This document shows, piece after piece, positions 52,592 to 60,697 of a stretch of DNA of 64,000 nt. The notes below the pieces were generated by a model, which had not been told where the DNA came from, ran no database searches, and worked only from the letters and a program-made list of their open reading frames with translations. The first letter of the stretch is position 1; every line of letters starts with the position of its first letter. This stretch comes from Bradyrhizobium sp. WSM1743 (GTDB taxonomy: Bacteria > Pseudomonadota > Alphaproteobacteria > Rhizobiales > Xanthobacteraceae): assembly GCF_000473065.1 (NCBI RefSeq), contig NZ_AXAZ01000003.1, positions 1-64,000 on the forward strand. Direction: 5' to 3'. A program made the translations under genes and the position numbers.

Positions 52592-52706
52592 GCGCAGGGA
52601 AGGCCGAGTGATTGGCACCACCTGTATGCTGCTGTGCGGTTCTTCCTGCGTGTGCTCTCGCGCAGCGGACCGCGGGTGCGAGGTCAGCGCCCGGCCTTCC
52701 CTGCGC
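52592..52706 (+). ncRNA. Candidate structured RNA / intergenic element with 15-bp closing stem
   Basis: GCGCAGGGAAGGCCG at 52592-52606 is perfectly complementary to CGGCCTTCCCTGCGC at 52692-52706, enclosing 85 bases with further GC-rich potential pairings. From memory, this string recurs in many Bradyrhizobium, Nitrobacter and Rhodopseudomonas genomes, including upstream sequence from about 52170. Whether it is a transcribed RNA, part of a mobile element or a repeat is unknown; the strand is arbitrary. Confidence 0.35.
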
Positions 52707-52802
52707 CCTCTTGGCTTTCAGAGGGTGAAGCGATCAGGCAAAGCTCGGGCGAAATGCGCCGCGAGAATGAATATGCACGTCTGCCACCACACACGCGCGG
52801 TC

Positions 52803-52914
52803 ATCGCCCGGCTTGACCGGGCGATCCAGTACTCCGTGATGGCAGTGACTCAATCGAGAGGCGGCGGCGTACTGGATTCCCCGCCCCAGTGCGATTGCGC
52901 ACGAGGCGGGGAAT
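52803..52914. repeat. Nested palindromic intergenic repeat
   Basis: Three stems are stacked: ATCGCCCGG/CCGGGCGAT (52803-52825, five-base loop), TCCAGTAC (52825-52832) with GTACTGGA (52869-52876), and ATTCCCCGCC/GGCGGGGAAT (52876-52914). The outer sequence GTCAT ... ATGAC also pairs. This is the form of the palindromic elements scattered through Bradyrhizobiaceae genomes. Confidence 0.7.
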
Positions 52915-53448
52915 GACAGTGATACTTGGAGGGCGATTTCTCTGCCACACATTCCGTCATTGCGAGCACAGCGACTTGTCCACGGAAGCCTTGGCGAAGG
53001 CGGAAGCATCCGACATCGCCCAAGCCCGGACAGAGCTAGCGGCCCGCCTTGCAGAAGTTTTCTGCGATACGCTACATGCTCGCAGCCTGCCGCCGGTGAA
53101 ATGTCTTCGAAGTAGGTAGCGAGCGAGTGGCGGCACTGACCGCACAGACGCGACGAATCCGAACGGAAGCGGCCATCGTCAGATTTCGGACGACGAGGGG
53201 GCTGCTCGCGCCTCCGAACTCCTTCATTGAAAATTCAGTAAAGTAGTTTGCTAAACACGCGGCTATGGCCGACCTTCCGGCTCCCCTGTTGTTCGGATGG
53301 GCTGGATTGCTCATGTCGGGGGACATCGGCGGTCGCATTCGACAAGATTTTCCGACATTTTCGCTGCAACTGCGAACATCCCGCTTGCGCGCGAACGCCA
53401 TAAGTCTTTCGCCAAGCTCGCGACAAACGGGGCTTGACGAGCTCAAAA

Positions 53449-53484
53449 ATTTAGTAATAGGTTTAGTTCTACAAAAAACTAAAC
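53449..53484. promoter_or_regulatory. TTTAGT repeat cluster, candidate operator of the polyol importer
   Basis: TTTAGT occurs at about 53449-53454 and inside GTTTAGTT at 53461-53468, and in inverted form as AACTAAAC at 53477-53484. The last two make a perfect 8-bp inverted repeat with an eight-base spacer. It is the only AT-rich stretch of the region and lies about 175 bases before the binding-protein gene. It is a good candidate for the site of a repressor of the importer/dha operon. Confidence 0.45.
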
Positions 53485-53657
53485 ATCACGCATCGGGCCG
53501 ATGTGTGGGAGGAGCCCAAGCCATTCCGGAGCCGTCTCCGGATGCGGTCCGTCTCGTCCTTCACTCATCGCTCCTCAAACTCGGTTTCAGGGTCTTGGCG
53601 TCGTTCCGGCAGGAAGCGCCGAGCGGGTTAGATGCTCCAACGAGAGAGGAAACGGAT

Positions 53658-55016
53658 ATGCGGACATTCAATTGGCTGAGAAGCTCGGCGGCAACCACGG
53701 TCCTCGGGACGGCGCTGCTGGGGATATTTGGCGGAGGCGAAGCCGCAGCTCAGGGCAAGCAGCTCACGCTGTGCTGGGCGGCATGGGATCCGGCCAACGC
53801 GCTGGTCGAGCTCGGCAAGGACTTCACCAAGCAATCCGGCATCGAGATGAAGTACGAGTTCGTCCCATGGACGAGCTATGCCGATCGCTTCCTCAACGAG
53901 CTCAACTCCCATGGCAAGCTCTGCGACCTGATCATCGGCGACAGCCAGTGGATCGGCGGGGCCGCCGAGAACAAGTGGTACGTCAAGCTCAACGATTTCT
54001 TCGACAAGGAGAAGATATCGATGGATGACTTCGTCCCGGCGACGGTCGTGGGCTATTCGCAGTGGCCGAAGAACTCGCCGAACTATTGGGCGTTGCCGGC
54101 CATGGCGGACGCGGTGGGCTGGACCTATCGCAAGGACTGGTTCTCGAGGCCTGATATTCAATCGGCGTTCAAGGCCAAGTTCGGCCGCGACCTGGCGCCG
54201 CCGAAGACGTATGATGAGTTGAAGCAGATCGCGGCGTTCTTCCAGGGCCGCGAGATCGACGGCAAGAAGGTCTATGGTGCCTACATCTTCACCGAGCGCG
54301 GCTCGGAAGGCATCACCATGGGCGTGACCAACGTGCTCTACAATTACGGCTTCAGCTACGACAACCCGAAGAAGCCGTACCAGATGCAGGGCATCGTCAA
54401 TTCATCCGACGCGGCCAAGGGGCTGGAGTACTACAAGGAGCTCTACAAGTGCTGCACGGCTCCAGGCATGACCAACGCCTACATGCAGGAAGGTCTGGAT
54501 GCCTTCAAGTCAGGCCAGGTGGCGATGCAGATGAACTGGTTCGCCTTCTTCCCCGGCCTGTACAAGGATCCCAATGTCGGTGGCGACAAGATCGGCTTCT
54601 TCGTCAACCCGGCCGGTCCGAACGGACGCTTCACCCAGCTTGGCGGGCAGGGGATCTCGGTGGTCGCGACCTCCGACCGCAAGGACGACGCGCTCGCCTA
54701 CATCAAGTGGTTTGCGCAGCCCACCGTGCAGCAGAAATGGTGGCAGCTCGGCGGCTACTCGGCCCTGAAGGCGGTGGTCGACGCGCCCGACTTCCCGAAG
54801 AGCGCGGCATTCGCTCCGCAATTCCTGGAGTCGATGGGCATCGTCAAGGACTTCTGGGCCGAGCCATCTTACGCGCAACTGCTGCTCGACATGCAGAAGC
54901 GCGTGCACGACTACGTCGTCGCCGACAAGGGCACGGCGCAGCAGGCGCTCGATCTCCTGGTCAAGGACTGGACCAAGGTCTTCAAGGAGCAGGGCAAGCA
55001 GGTCGCCTCGCAGTAA
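53658..55016 (+). CDS. ABC transporter sugar/polyol-binding protein (family 1)
   Basis: The 452-residue periplasmic type II binding protein has a signal peptide at 1-31 (GEAAA before QGKQLTLCWAAWDP). WDPANALVELGKDFTKQSGI and the NWFAFFPGLY segment fit extracellular solute-binding proteins of sugar, sugar-alcohol and glycerol importers. GAGAGGA lies eight bases before the ATG at 53658. It is the first gene of an operon that continues through two permeases, a small membrane protein, two ATPases and the dihydroxyacetone kinase system, so glycerol, dihydroxyacetone or a related polyol is the likely ligand. Confidence 0.87.
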   Translation: MRTFNWLRSSAATTVLGTALLGIFGGGEAAAQGKQLTLCWAAWDPANALVELGKDFTKQSGIEMKYEFVPWTSYADRFLNELNSHGKLCDLIIGDSQWIGGAAENKWYVKLNDFFDKEKISMDDFVPATVVGYSQWPKNSPNYWALPAMADAVGWTYRKDWFSRPDIQSAFKAKFGRDLAPPKTYDELKQIAAFFQGREIDGKKVYGAYIFTERGSEGITMGVTNVLYNYGFSYDNPKKPYQMQGIVNSSDAAKGLEYYKELYKCCTAPGMTNAYMQEGLDAFKSGQVAMQMNWFAFFPGLYKDPNVGGDKIGFFVNPAGPNGRFTQLGGQGISVVATSDRKDDALAYIKWFAQPTVQQKWWQLGGYSALKAVVDAPDFPKSAAFAPQFLESMGIVKDFWAEPSYAQLLLDMQKRVHDYVVADKGTAQQALDLLVKDWTKVFKEQGKQVASQ

Positions 55017-55080
55017 CCCGCTCGTGTCAACCGAACAGGCTTCCCCTGGGTGCGTCCCGGGGAAGCCGCCCAGCCAGCCG

Positions 55081-56055
55081 ATGGACAAGATGACCACGAT
55101 CTCTCAACCCGATAATGCCGTGATCGCCGGCATGAGCGAGTCCGCGAGGTCCCGCGCGCCGCGCCGCGTGCGCGGCCTGTCCGACCGTGCCATCGCCTGG
55201 CTGTTCGTTGCGCCGACGATCGCGCTGCTGCTCGCGATCAATATTTTTCCGCTGATCTGGATGATCCGGCTGTCCTTCACCAGCCTCAACCTCAGCATGT
55301 CCTATCTGCCGCTGCGGTTCGTCGGGCTCGACAATTTCACCGACATTCTCGGCGACGAGGACGTCTGGTTCCGGCTGCAGACCACGGCGCAATTCGTGAT
55401 CTGGTCAGTGACGCTGCAGGTGATCATCGGGTTTGGCCTTGCGCTGCTGATCAACCGCCAGTTCCGCGGCCACAGCTTCTGGACCACGATCATCCTGCTG
55501 CCGATGATGCTGTCGCCCGCGGTGGTGGGCAACTTTTGGACGTTGCTGTTGCAGCCGCAGATCGGTCCGTTCAACTACCTGATCAGCCTGTTCACGGGTG
55601 TGCCGCCGAGCTCGTTCAGCATGACCGGGCAGGTCTCGCTCGCACCCTGGACCATCGTGCTGGTCGACACCTGGATGTGGGCTCCCTACGTCATGCTGAT
55701 CTGCCTCGCCGGGCTTCGCTCCATTCCCGACTACATCTATGAGGCGGCCGAAGTCGATCGCGCCTCGGCCTGGCGGCAGTTCTGGTCGATCACGCTGCCG
55801 ATGACGGTTCCATTCCTGATGCTCGCCGTGCTGTTCCGCGCGATCGAGAACTTCAAGATGTTCGACATGGTCAATCTCTTGACGTCCGGAGGCCCGGGCT
55901 CGACCACCGAGCTCGTGTCGATCACGCTGAAGCGCGCCGCGTTCGAGAAATGGCGCACCGGGTATTCCTCCGCGCTCGCTATCATCCTGTTCGTGACCGT
56001 GTTCGGTGCCGCCAACATCTACGTCAAAGCGCTCAACAAGGTGAAGCAACGATGA
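55081..56055 (+). CDS. ABC transporter permease I (sugar/polyol type, MalF-like)
   Basis: The 324-residue permease has six helices and an EAA loop (YEAAEVDRASAWRQFWSITL). The first helix starts near residue 40 after a polar N-terminus. The ATG at 55081 is one of several possible starts (55090, and a GTG at 55024); none has a clear ribosome site. Its stop overlaps the next permease start. Confidence 0.88.
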   Translation: MDKMTTISQPDNAVIAGMSESARSRAPRRVRGLSDRAIAWLFVAPTIALLLAINIFPLIWMIRLSFTSLNLSMSYLPLRFVGLDNFTDILGDEDVWFRLQTTAQFVIWSVTLQVIIGFGLALLINRQFRGHSFWTTIILLPMMLSPAVVGNFWTLLLQPQIGPFNYLISLFTGVPPSSFSMTGQVSLAPWTIVLVDTWMWAPYVMLICLAGLRSIPDYIYEAAEVDRASAWRQFWSITLPMTVPFLMLAVLFRAIENFKMFDMVNLLTSGGPGSTTELVSITLKRAAFEKWRTGYSSALAIILFVTVFGAANIYVKALNKVKQR

Positions 56056-57014
56056 CCGCTGTCCTCACCAAGTCCACCGCTCACTCCATCGTGGAGGCCT
56101 CGCCGCGCGCGAAGACCGTGGCCGGTGGCCTCGTGATCCTCTACGCCGTGATCACGATCCTGCCGCTGCTCTGGATCGTCGCCACCGCATTCAAGTCGCA
56201 GAGTGACGCCATCGCCTATCCGCCGAAGGTGATCTTCCAGCCGACCCTCGAGGGTTACGTGAACCTCTTTACTGTGCGCACCCGCCAGACGCCGGATTTC
56301 ATCGCCAAGCTGCCGCCGCCGGAGACGTGGTACGACAAGCTCGTGCGCCAGCGCGACATGGTCATTGCCGGACCGTCGAAGGTCGTGCCGCGCTTCGTCA
56401 ACTCGTTGATCATCGGGTTCGGCTCGACGTTCCTGGCCGTCTTCCTCGGCACGCTCGCGGCCTACGCGTTCTCGCGATTTCGCATTCCGCTGGCGGACGA
56501 TCTCCTGTTCTTCATCCTATCGACGCGCATGATGCCGCCCGTTGCCGTGGCGATCCCGATCTATCTGATGTACCGGCAGCTCAACCTCACCGACACCAGG
56601 CTCGGAATGATCCTGCTCTATACCGCGGTGAACGTCTCGCTCGCGGTCTGGCTGCTCAAGGGGTTCATCGACGAGATCCCGCGCGAATACGAGGAGGCCG
56701 CCCTCGTCGACGGCTACACGCGGCTCCAGGCCCTGCGCAAGGTGGTATTGCCGCAGGCCGTCACGGGGATCGCGGCAACCGCAATCTTCTGCCTGATCTT
56801 CTCGTGGAACGAGTACGCCTTCGCTGTTCTCCTGACGAGCGGCGAGGCACAGACCATGCCGCCCTTCATTCCCTTCATCATCGGCGAGGGCGGGCAGGAC
56901 TGGCCGGCGGTTGCTGCCGCGACCACACTGTTCGTCGTGCCGATCGTCCTGTTCACCGTGTTGTTGCGCAAGCACTTGTTGCGCGGCATCACCTTCGGAG
57001 CTGTACGCAAATGA
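56052..57014 (+). CDS. ABC transporter permease II (sugar/polyol type, MalG-like)
   Basis: The 320-residue permease has an EAA loop YEEAALVDGYTRLQALRKVV. Between helices 1 and 2 it has an insertion of about 50 residues (about 65-115) facing the periplasm that standard MalG proteins lack. The ATG at 56052 overlaps the previous stop and its own stop overlaps the small membrane protein gene. Confidence 0.88.
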   Translation: MTAVLTKSTAHSIVEASPRAKTVAGGLVILYAVITILPLLWIVATAFKSQSDAIAYPPKVIFQPTLEGYVNLFTVRTRQTPDFIAKLPPPETWYDKLVRQRDMVIAGPSKVVPRFVNSLIIGFGSTFLAVFLGTLAAYAFSRFRIPLADDLLFFILSTRMMPPVAVAIPIYLMYRQLNLTDTRLGMILLYTAVNVSLAVWLLKGFIDEIPREYEEAALVDGYTRLQALRKVVLPQAVTGIAATAIFCLIFSWNEYAFAVLLTSGEAQTMPPFIPFIIGEGGQDWPAVAAATTLFVVPIVLFTVLLRKHLLRGITFGAVRK

Positions 57015-57211
57015 GCGGTTCTGCGGGTGCCAAAAGCGGAATGTCTCGCTGGTTCCTTCGTGGGCCTTGGGAGGCCGGCGCGATGACCCTGATCGGGGGC
57101 GGCATCGTCATGCTGGTGCAGCCGTGGTCGATCGATCTGTACAGCTATTCCTTCGCGACCATCCTCGCCGGCACGGTTGGCTACGTCATCGTCAGCCATT
57201 TTCCGGAATAG
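57011..57211 (+). CDS. Small two-helix membrane protein of the importer operon
   Basis: The 66-residue protein starts at an ATG overlapping the permease stop (ATGA). A polar start with Arg/Trp is followed by hydrophobic helices at about 22-37 and 45-62 (ATILAGTVGYVIV). I do not recognise a family from the sequence. Rhizobial glycerol importers (GlpSTPQ) also carry a small membrane protein (GlpU, DUF2160) in the operon, and this may be an analogue. It ends 10 bases before the ATPase gene. Confidence 0.7.
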   Translation: MSGSAGAKSGMSRWFLRGPWEAGAMTLIGGGIVMLVQPWSIDLYSYSFATILAGTVGYVIVSHFPE

Positions 57212-57221
57212 GGCGGCAGCC

Positions 57222-58319
57222 ATGGCACAAATCCGCGTCGAAAACCTGCGCAAGTCGTTCGATCAGTTCACAGCCGTTGAAGGCTCGAACTTCACCATCG
57301 ACGACGGCACCTTTTTCGCGATGCTCGGGCCCTCCGGCTGCGGCAAGACAACCACGCTGCGCATGATCGCTGGCCTCGAGCTGCCGACCGAGGGCAAGAT
57401 CCTGCTCGACGGCGAGGACGTGACCTTCGACCGTGCATCCGCCCGCGACATCGCATTCGTGTTCCAGCTCTTCGCGCTCTATCCGCACATGAATGTTGCC
57501 GGAAACATCGGCTTTCCCCTGAAGTGCCAGGGCATGGGCCGGGGCGAGATTCGCCAGCGCGTCGAGGAGACCGCGCGGCTGCTGCGGATCGAGCATCTCT
57601 TGTCGAGCAAGACGTCAAAGCTGTCGGGCGGCGACCGGCAGCGCGTTGCGCTCGGACGGGCAATGGTGCGGCGGCCAAAGGCCTTCCTGATGGACGAGCC
57701 GCTCGGGGCGCTTGACGCCGAGTTTCGGCATCTGATGTGCGGCGAGCTTCGCGACCTGCACGACCGCATCGGCGCGACCACCGTCTACGTGACGCACGAC
57801 CAGCTCGAAGCGATGTCGATGGCGGATCAGATCGCGGTCATGAACAAGGGACGGGTAGAGCAGATCGGCTCGCCGCAAGAGGTCTATGACCGGCCCGCCA
57901 GCATGTTCGTGGCCGATTTCATCGGCTCGCCGCCGATGAATTTCCTGCAGTTTGACAGCGGCCTGCGGTCGGGGGATCGGGCTGTCGCCTTTCATAGCGT
58001 CAGCGTCGAAGTCCCGGAGATCCGCGAGGATCGTGCGAGCGCACCACTGGCGCTCGGGATACGTCCCGAGCACATCCGCTTTGCCGACGAGGCTCCCGTC
58101 CGCGGCGAGGTGTTCGGTGCCGAATATCTCGGCACCACGCAGATCGTCACCGTCGACACGCCGCACGGACGCCTCGCGGCGCGGCTGCCCTCCAGCGCGT
58201 CGGTGCGGATCGGCGAGACGGTGGGTCTTGAATTCCACTCCGAGCGGCTGGCGCTGTTCGATGTCGCCAGCGGCCTCGCCGTTCGAACCGCCAATGAGGG
58301 GAGTGTGCGCCATGGCTGA
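57222..58319 (+). CDS. ABC transporter ATPase A (UgpC/MalK type)
   Basis: The 365-residue ATPase has Walker A GPSGCGKT (36-43), Q-loop VFQLFALYPH, signature LSGGDRQ (Asp replaces the usual Gln), Walker B AFLMDEP and a C-terminal TOBE domain. The Q-loop reads FQLF where family members mostly have FQNY/FQSY. Two different ATPases follow each other here, so the transporter probably uses a heterodimer as in the glycerol importer GlpST. Confidence 0.9.
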   Translation: MAQIRVENLRKSFDQFTAVEGSNFTIDDGTFFAMLGPSGCGKTTTLRMIAGLELPTEGKILLDGEDVTFDRASARDIAFVFQLFALYPHMNVAGNIGFPLKCQGMGRGEIRQRVEETARLLRIEHLLSSKTSKLSGGDRQRVALGRAMVRRPKAFLMDEPLGALDAEFRHLMCGELRDLHDRIGATTVYVTHDQLEAMSMADQIAVMNKGRVEQIGSPQEVYDRPASMFVADFIGSPPMNFLQFDSGLRSGDRAVAFHSVSVEVPEIREDRASAPLALGIRPEHIRFADEAPVRGEVFGAEYLGTTQIVTVDTPHGRLAARLPSSASVRIGETVGLEFHSERLALFDVASGLAVRTANEGSVRHG

Positions 58320-59337
58320 CGTCGCGTTGCGCAACATTAGCAAGCGTTTCGGCGCGGTCGAGGCGGTCCGCGAGCTTTCGCTGGCGGTGAAAGATGGAGA
58401 GTTTCTGGTCCTGCTCGGGCCGAGCGGCGCGGGCAAAACCACGACGTTGCGGCTGATCACGGGGCTTGAGACCCCCGACGCCGGCTCGGTCATGATCGAC
58501 GGCCGCGACGTGACGCGTGATCCGCCGGGATCACGCGATATCGCCTTCGTCTTCCAGCAATATTCGCTGTATCCGCACCTCACGGTCTATGACAATCTGG
58601 CATTTCCGTTGCGCTCTCCCGCACGGCGCGTGCCGGAGCCGATCATCCGCAAGCGCGTCGAACGGACTGCGGAGCTGTTGCACATCGCAAGCAAGCTGAA
58701 CAACCGTGCAACCCGCCTGTCCGGCGGCGAAATGCAGCGGGTGGCGATCGGCCGCGCGCTGGTTCGCGATCCCTCGATCTACCTGATGGACGAGCCGCTC
58801 TCATCGCTGGATGCGAAGCTCCGTGCGGAGCTTCGTCTCGAGCTCAAGCGGATCCAGCTCGAGCTTGGCGCGACCATTCTGTACGTGACCCACGATCAGG
58901 TCGAAGCCATGACGATGGCCTCCCGGATCGGGGTGATCAGGGATGGCCAGCTTCTTCAGCTCGGCACGCCGCGGGAGATCTATGAAAGTCCCGCCAGCAG
59001 CTACGTCGCCTCGCGCCTCGGGACGCCGCAGATCAACTTCCTTCCCGCCCGGCTGTTGTCCGACGTGCCGGTGCCGCCCGGAACGGAAACTGTCGGCATC
59101 CGCACCGAGCATCTTCAGGTTGCCGCGCGCAATGGTGGGCAGATGGTCGGCCGCGTCCGTCGCGTCGAGCACCTCGGCGAGCAGAATCACGTTCACCTGG
59201 ACTATAAGGGGGAGACGCTGGTGACGCTCGCGGATCCGCATCGGCCGCTACGGGCCGGTCAGGAGGTCGAACTGCACCTGGTGCATCCGCTCTGTTTCGA
59301 TCGCGCAGGACAACGCATCCCTGCGATGGTTCACTAG
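58312..59337 (+). CDS. ABC transporter ATPase B (UgpC/MalK type)
   Basis: The 341-residue ATPase has Walker A GPSGAGKT (36-43), Q-loop VFQQYSLYPH, signature LSGGEMQ, Walker B IYLMDEP and a TOBE domain. It overlaps ATPase A by eight bases. Sequence identity to ATPase A is moderate, so the pair is an old duplication consistent with distinct roles in one complex. Confidence 0.9.
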   Translation: MADVALRNISKRFGAVEAVRELSLAVKDGEFLVLLGPSGAGKTTTLRLITGLETPDAGSVMIDGRDVTRDPPGSRDIAFVFQQYSLYPHLTVYDNLAFPLRSPARRVPEPIIRKRVERTAELLHIASKLNNRATRLSGGEMQRVAIGRALVRDPSIYLMDEPLSSLDAKLRAELRLELKRIQLELGATILYVTHDQVEAMTMASRIGVIRDGQLLQLGTPREIYESPASSYVASRLGTPQINFLPARLLSDVPVPPGTETVGIRTEHLQVAARNGGQMVGRVRRVEHLGEQNHVHLDYKGETLVTLADPHRPLRAGQEVELHLVHPLCFDRAGQRIPAMVH

Positions 59338-59349
59338 AGGATCAACTCG

Positions 59350-59973
59350 ATGTCGTTGCAACCCGAGACATTCAAGTCGCTGGTCAAGGTGGCCGCCGAG
59401 CAGGTCATCGCCAGCGCCCCGGAGCTCACGACGCTGGATCAGGCGATCGGCGACGGTGATCACGGAACAAACATGAAGCGCGGCTTCGAAGCCGTGCTCG
59501 GCAAGCTCGATGCCATCTCGGCGCAGCCGCTCAACGAGGCGCTGAAGATGATCGGCAAAACCCTGGTGATGACGGTCGGCGGCGCTTCCGGACCGCTCTA
59601 CGGCAGTTTCTTTCTTGCCGCGGGCGAAGCACTCTCGCATGACCGGCACTTGCCGGACGATCTTGCGGACGTCTTTGGCAGCGGCGTGAATGCGGTGAGC
59701 GCGCGGGGGCGCTCGCAGGCTGGCGAGAAGACAATGCTCGACGTGCTTGTTCCCGTCCTGGAAACCTTGAGGACGGGGGCCGGCCAGCCGGATCTGATCG
59801 CTCGGGTCCGAGCCACTGCTGCCGAAGCGGTCGAGCGGACCGCACCAATGCAGGCCACCAAGGGGCGAGCGTCGTTCCTCGGACCGCGCAGCGTCGGACA
59901 TGTCGATCCCGGCGCACGTTCGAGCTGCGTACTCGTGCAGGCGGTCTGCGCGAGTCTGGAGGGGCAGCCATGA
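59350..59973 (+). CDS. dhaL: Dihydroxyacetone kinase ADP-binding subunit DhaL
   Basis: The 207-residue DhaL holds ADP as a permanent cofactor that is rephosphorylated by DhaM. The Mg-ligand motif IGDGDHGTN (33-41, Asp35 and Asp37), GGASGPLYGSFF and GARSSCVL are family signatures. It starts 12 bases after ATPase B and overlaps dhaM. The substrate-binding partner DhaK is encoded 2.8 kb downstream in the same operon. Confidence 0.92.
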   Translation: MSLQPETFKSLVKVAAEQVIASAPELTTLDQAIGDGDHGTNMKRGFEAVLGKLDAISAQPLNEALKMIGKTLVMTVGGASGPLYGSFFLAAGEALSHDRHLPDDLADVFGSGVNAVSARGRSQAGEKTMLDVLVPVLETLRTGAGQPDLIARVRATAAEAVERTAPMQATKGRASFLGPRSVGHVDPGARSSCVLVQAVCASLEGQP

Positions 59974-60362
59974 CCGACACTGTGGGTATCGTGATCGTCT
60001 CGCATTCGAAGGATATCGCCAAGGGCACCGCCGACATGGTGCGGCAGATGGTCGGCAGCGAGGTCAAGGTGGCCTTCTGCGGCGGCAATCCCGACGGCGG
60101 GCTCGGCACGAGCGTGTCCCTGATCATCGACGCCATCAACGATGCCTGGTCGGCGAAGGGCGTCGCGATCCTCGTCGATCTCGGCGGCGCCGAAACCAAC
60201 AGCGAAATGGCGGTCGAGATGCTGGAGCCCGCACGGCGCGATCTCGTTGTCGTATGCAACGCCCCGATCGTCGAGGGGGCCGTGATGGCGGCGACCGAGG
60301 CGGCAGGCGGCAGCTCGCTGGCCCAGGTGAAGGCCGTAGCCGAGGAACTCTCTGCCGACTAA
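59970..60362 (+). CDS. dhaM: Dihydroxyacetone kinase phosphotransfer subunit DhaM (EIIA domain only)
   Basis: The 130-residue protein corresponds to the EIIA-mannose-like domain of DhaM, with phospho-acceptor His12 (VSHSKDIAKG) and VDLGGAETNSEMA. E. coli DhaM is longer and carries fused HPr and partial EI domains. Here those functions are separate downstream genes. It passes phosphate from HPr to ADP on DhaL. Confidence 0.9.
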   Translation: MTDTVGIVIVSHSKDIAKGTADMVRQMVGSEVKVAFCGGNPDGGLGTSVSLIIDAINDAWSAKGVAILVDLGGAETNSEMAVEMLEPARRDLVVVCNAPIVEGAVMAATEAAGGSSLAQVKAVAEELSAD

Positions 60363-60384
60363 CACGTCGGCGAAGCGATGATGG

Positions 60385-60696
60385 ATGATGAGCATGCTGG
60401 ACAAAGCGGACGGACATATCTTCACCGGCAATGTGCGCCTGGTCCACGCGGTGGGCATGCACGCGCGCCCGGCGGTCAAGCTGACCAAGCTCGCCAAGAA
60501 GTTTCAGGCCCAGATTTCCGTGCGGGTCGCAGGCGCGGCCGAGTGGATCAACGCCAAAAGCGTCGTCAAGATCATGGCGATGCGGGCGGCTCACGGAAGT
60601 ACGATCGAGATCAAGGCGTCAGGCAGTGACGCGGAAGCAGCAGTTGCGGCGCTGGTCGATCTGATCGCAACCGATTTTCCGGATGAGGCGTCCTAG
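60385..60696 (+). CDS. HPr-family phosphocarrier protein
   Basis: The 103-residue HPr has active-site His26 in GMHARPA and regulatory-type Ser59 in NAKSVVKIM, with ~10 extra N-terminal residues. The start is among tandem ATGs (60385, 60388, 60394); the earliest is given. Placed between dhaM and enzyme I, it should serve the kinase rather than sugar import by PTS permeases, none of which is present. Confidence 0.9.
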   Translation: MMSMLDKADGHIFTGNVRLVHAVGMHARPAVKLTKLAKKFQAQISVRVAGAAEWINAKSVVKIMAMRAAHGSTIEIKASGSDAEAAVAALVDLIATDFPDEAS

Positions 60697-60697
60697 C

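Larger units (their letters stand above)
52114..53657. other. 1.5-kb intergenic region with structured repeats
   Basis: I find no protein gene with family features on either strand and no tRNA. The stretch contains a large structured element (about 52170-52720, with a 15-bp stem at 52592-52706), a nested palindrome (52803-52914), a degraded CGTCATTGCGAG-type repeat (about 52955-53015) and, close to the next gene, a TTTAGT operator-like cluster (53449-53484). It looks like a landing zone for intergenic repeats. Confidence 0.5.

Noticed and set aside
52184..52611. Short plus-strand frames in the 1.5-kb spacer
   Set aside because: They are interrupted, have no ribosome sites, and lie in a sequence that looks like a structured repeat.
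52803..52914. CRISPR or tRNA-like structure
   Set aside because: The stems are nested palindromes with no repeated spacers and no cloverleaf; it is an intergenic palindromic repeat.
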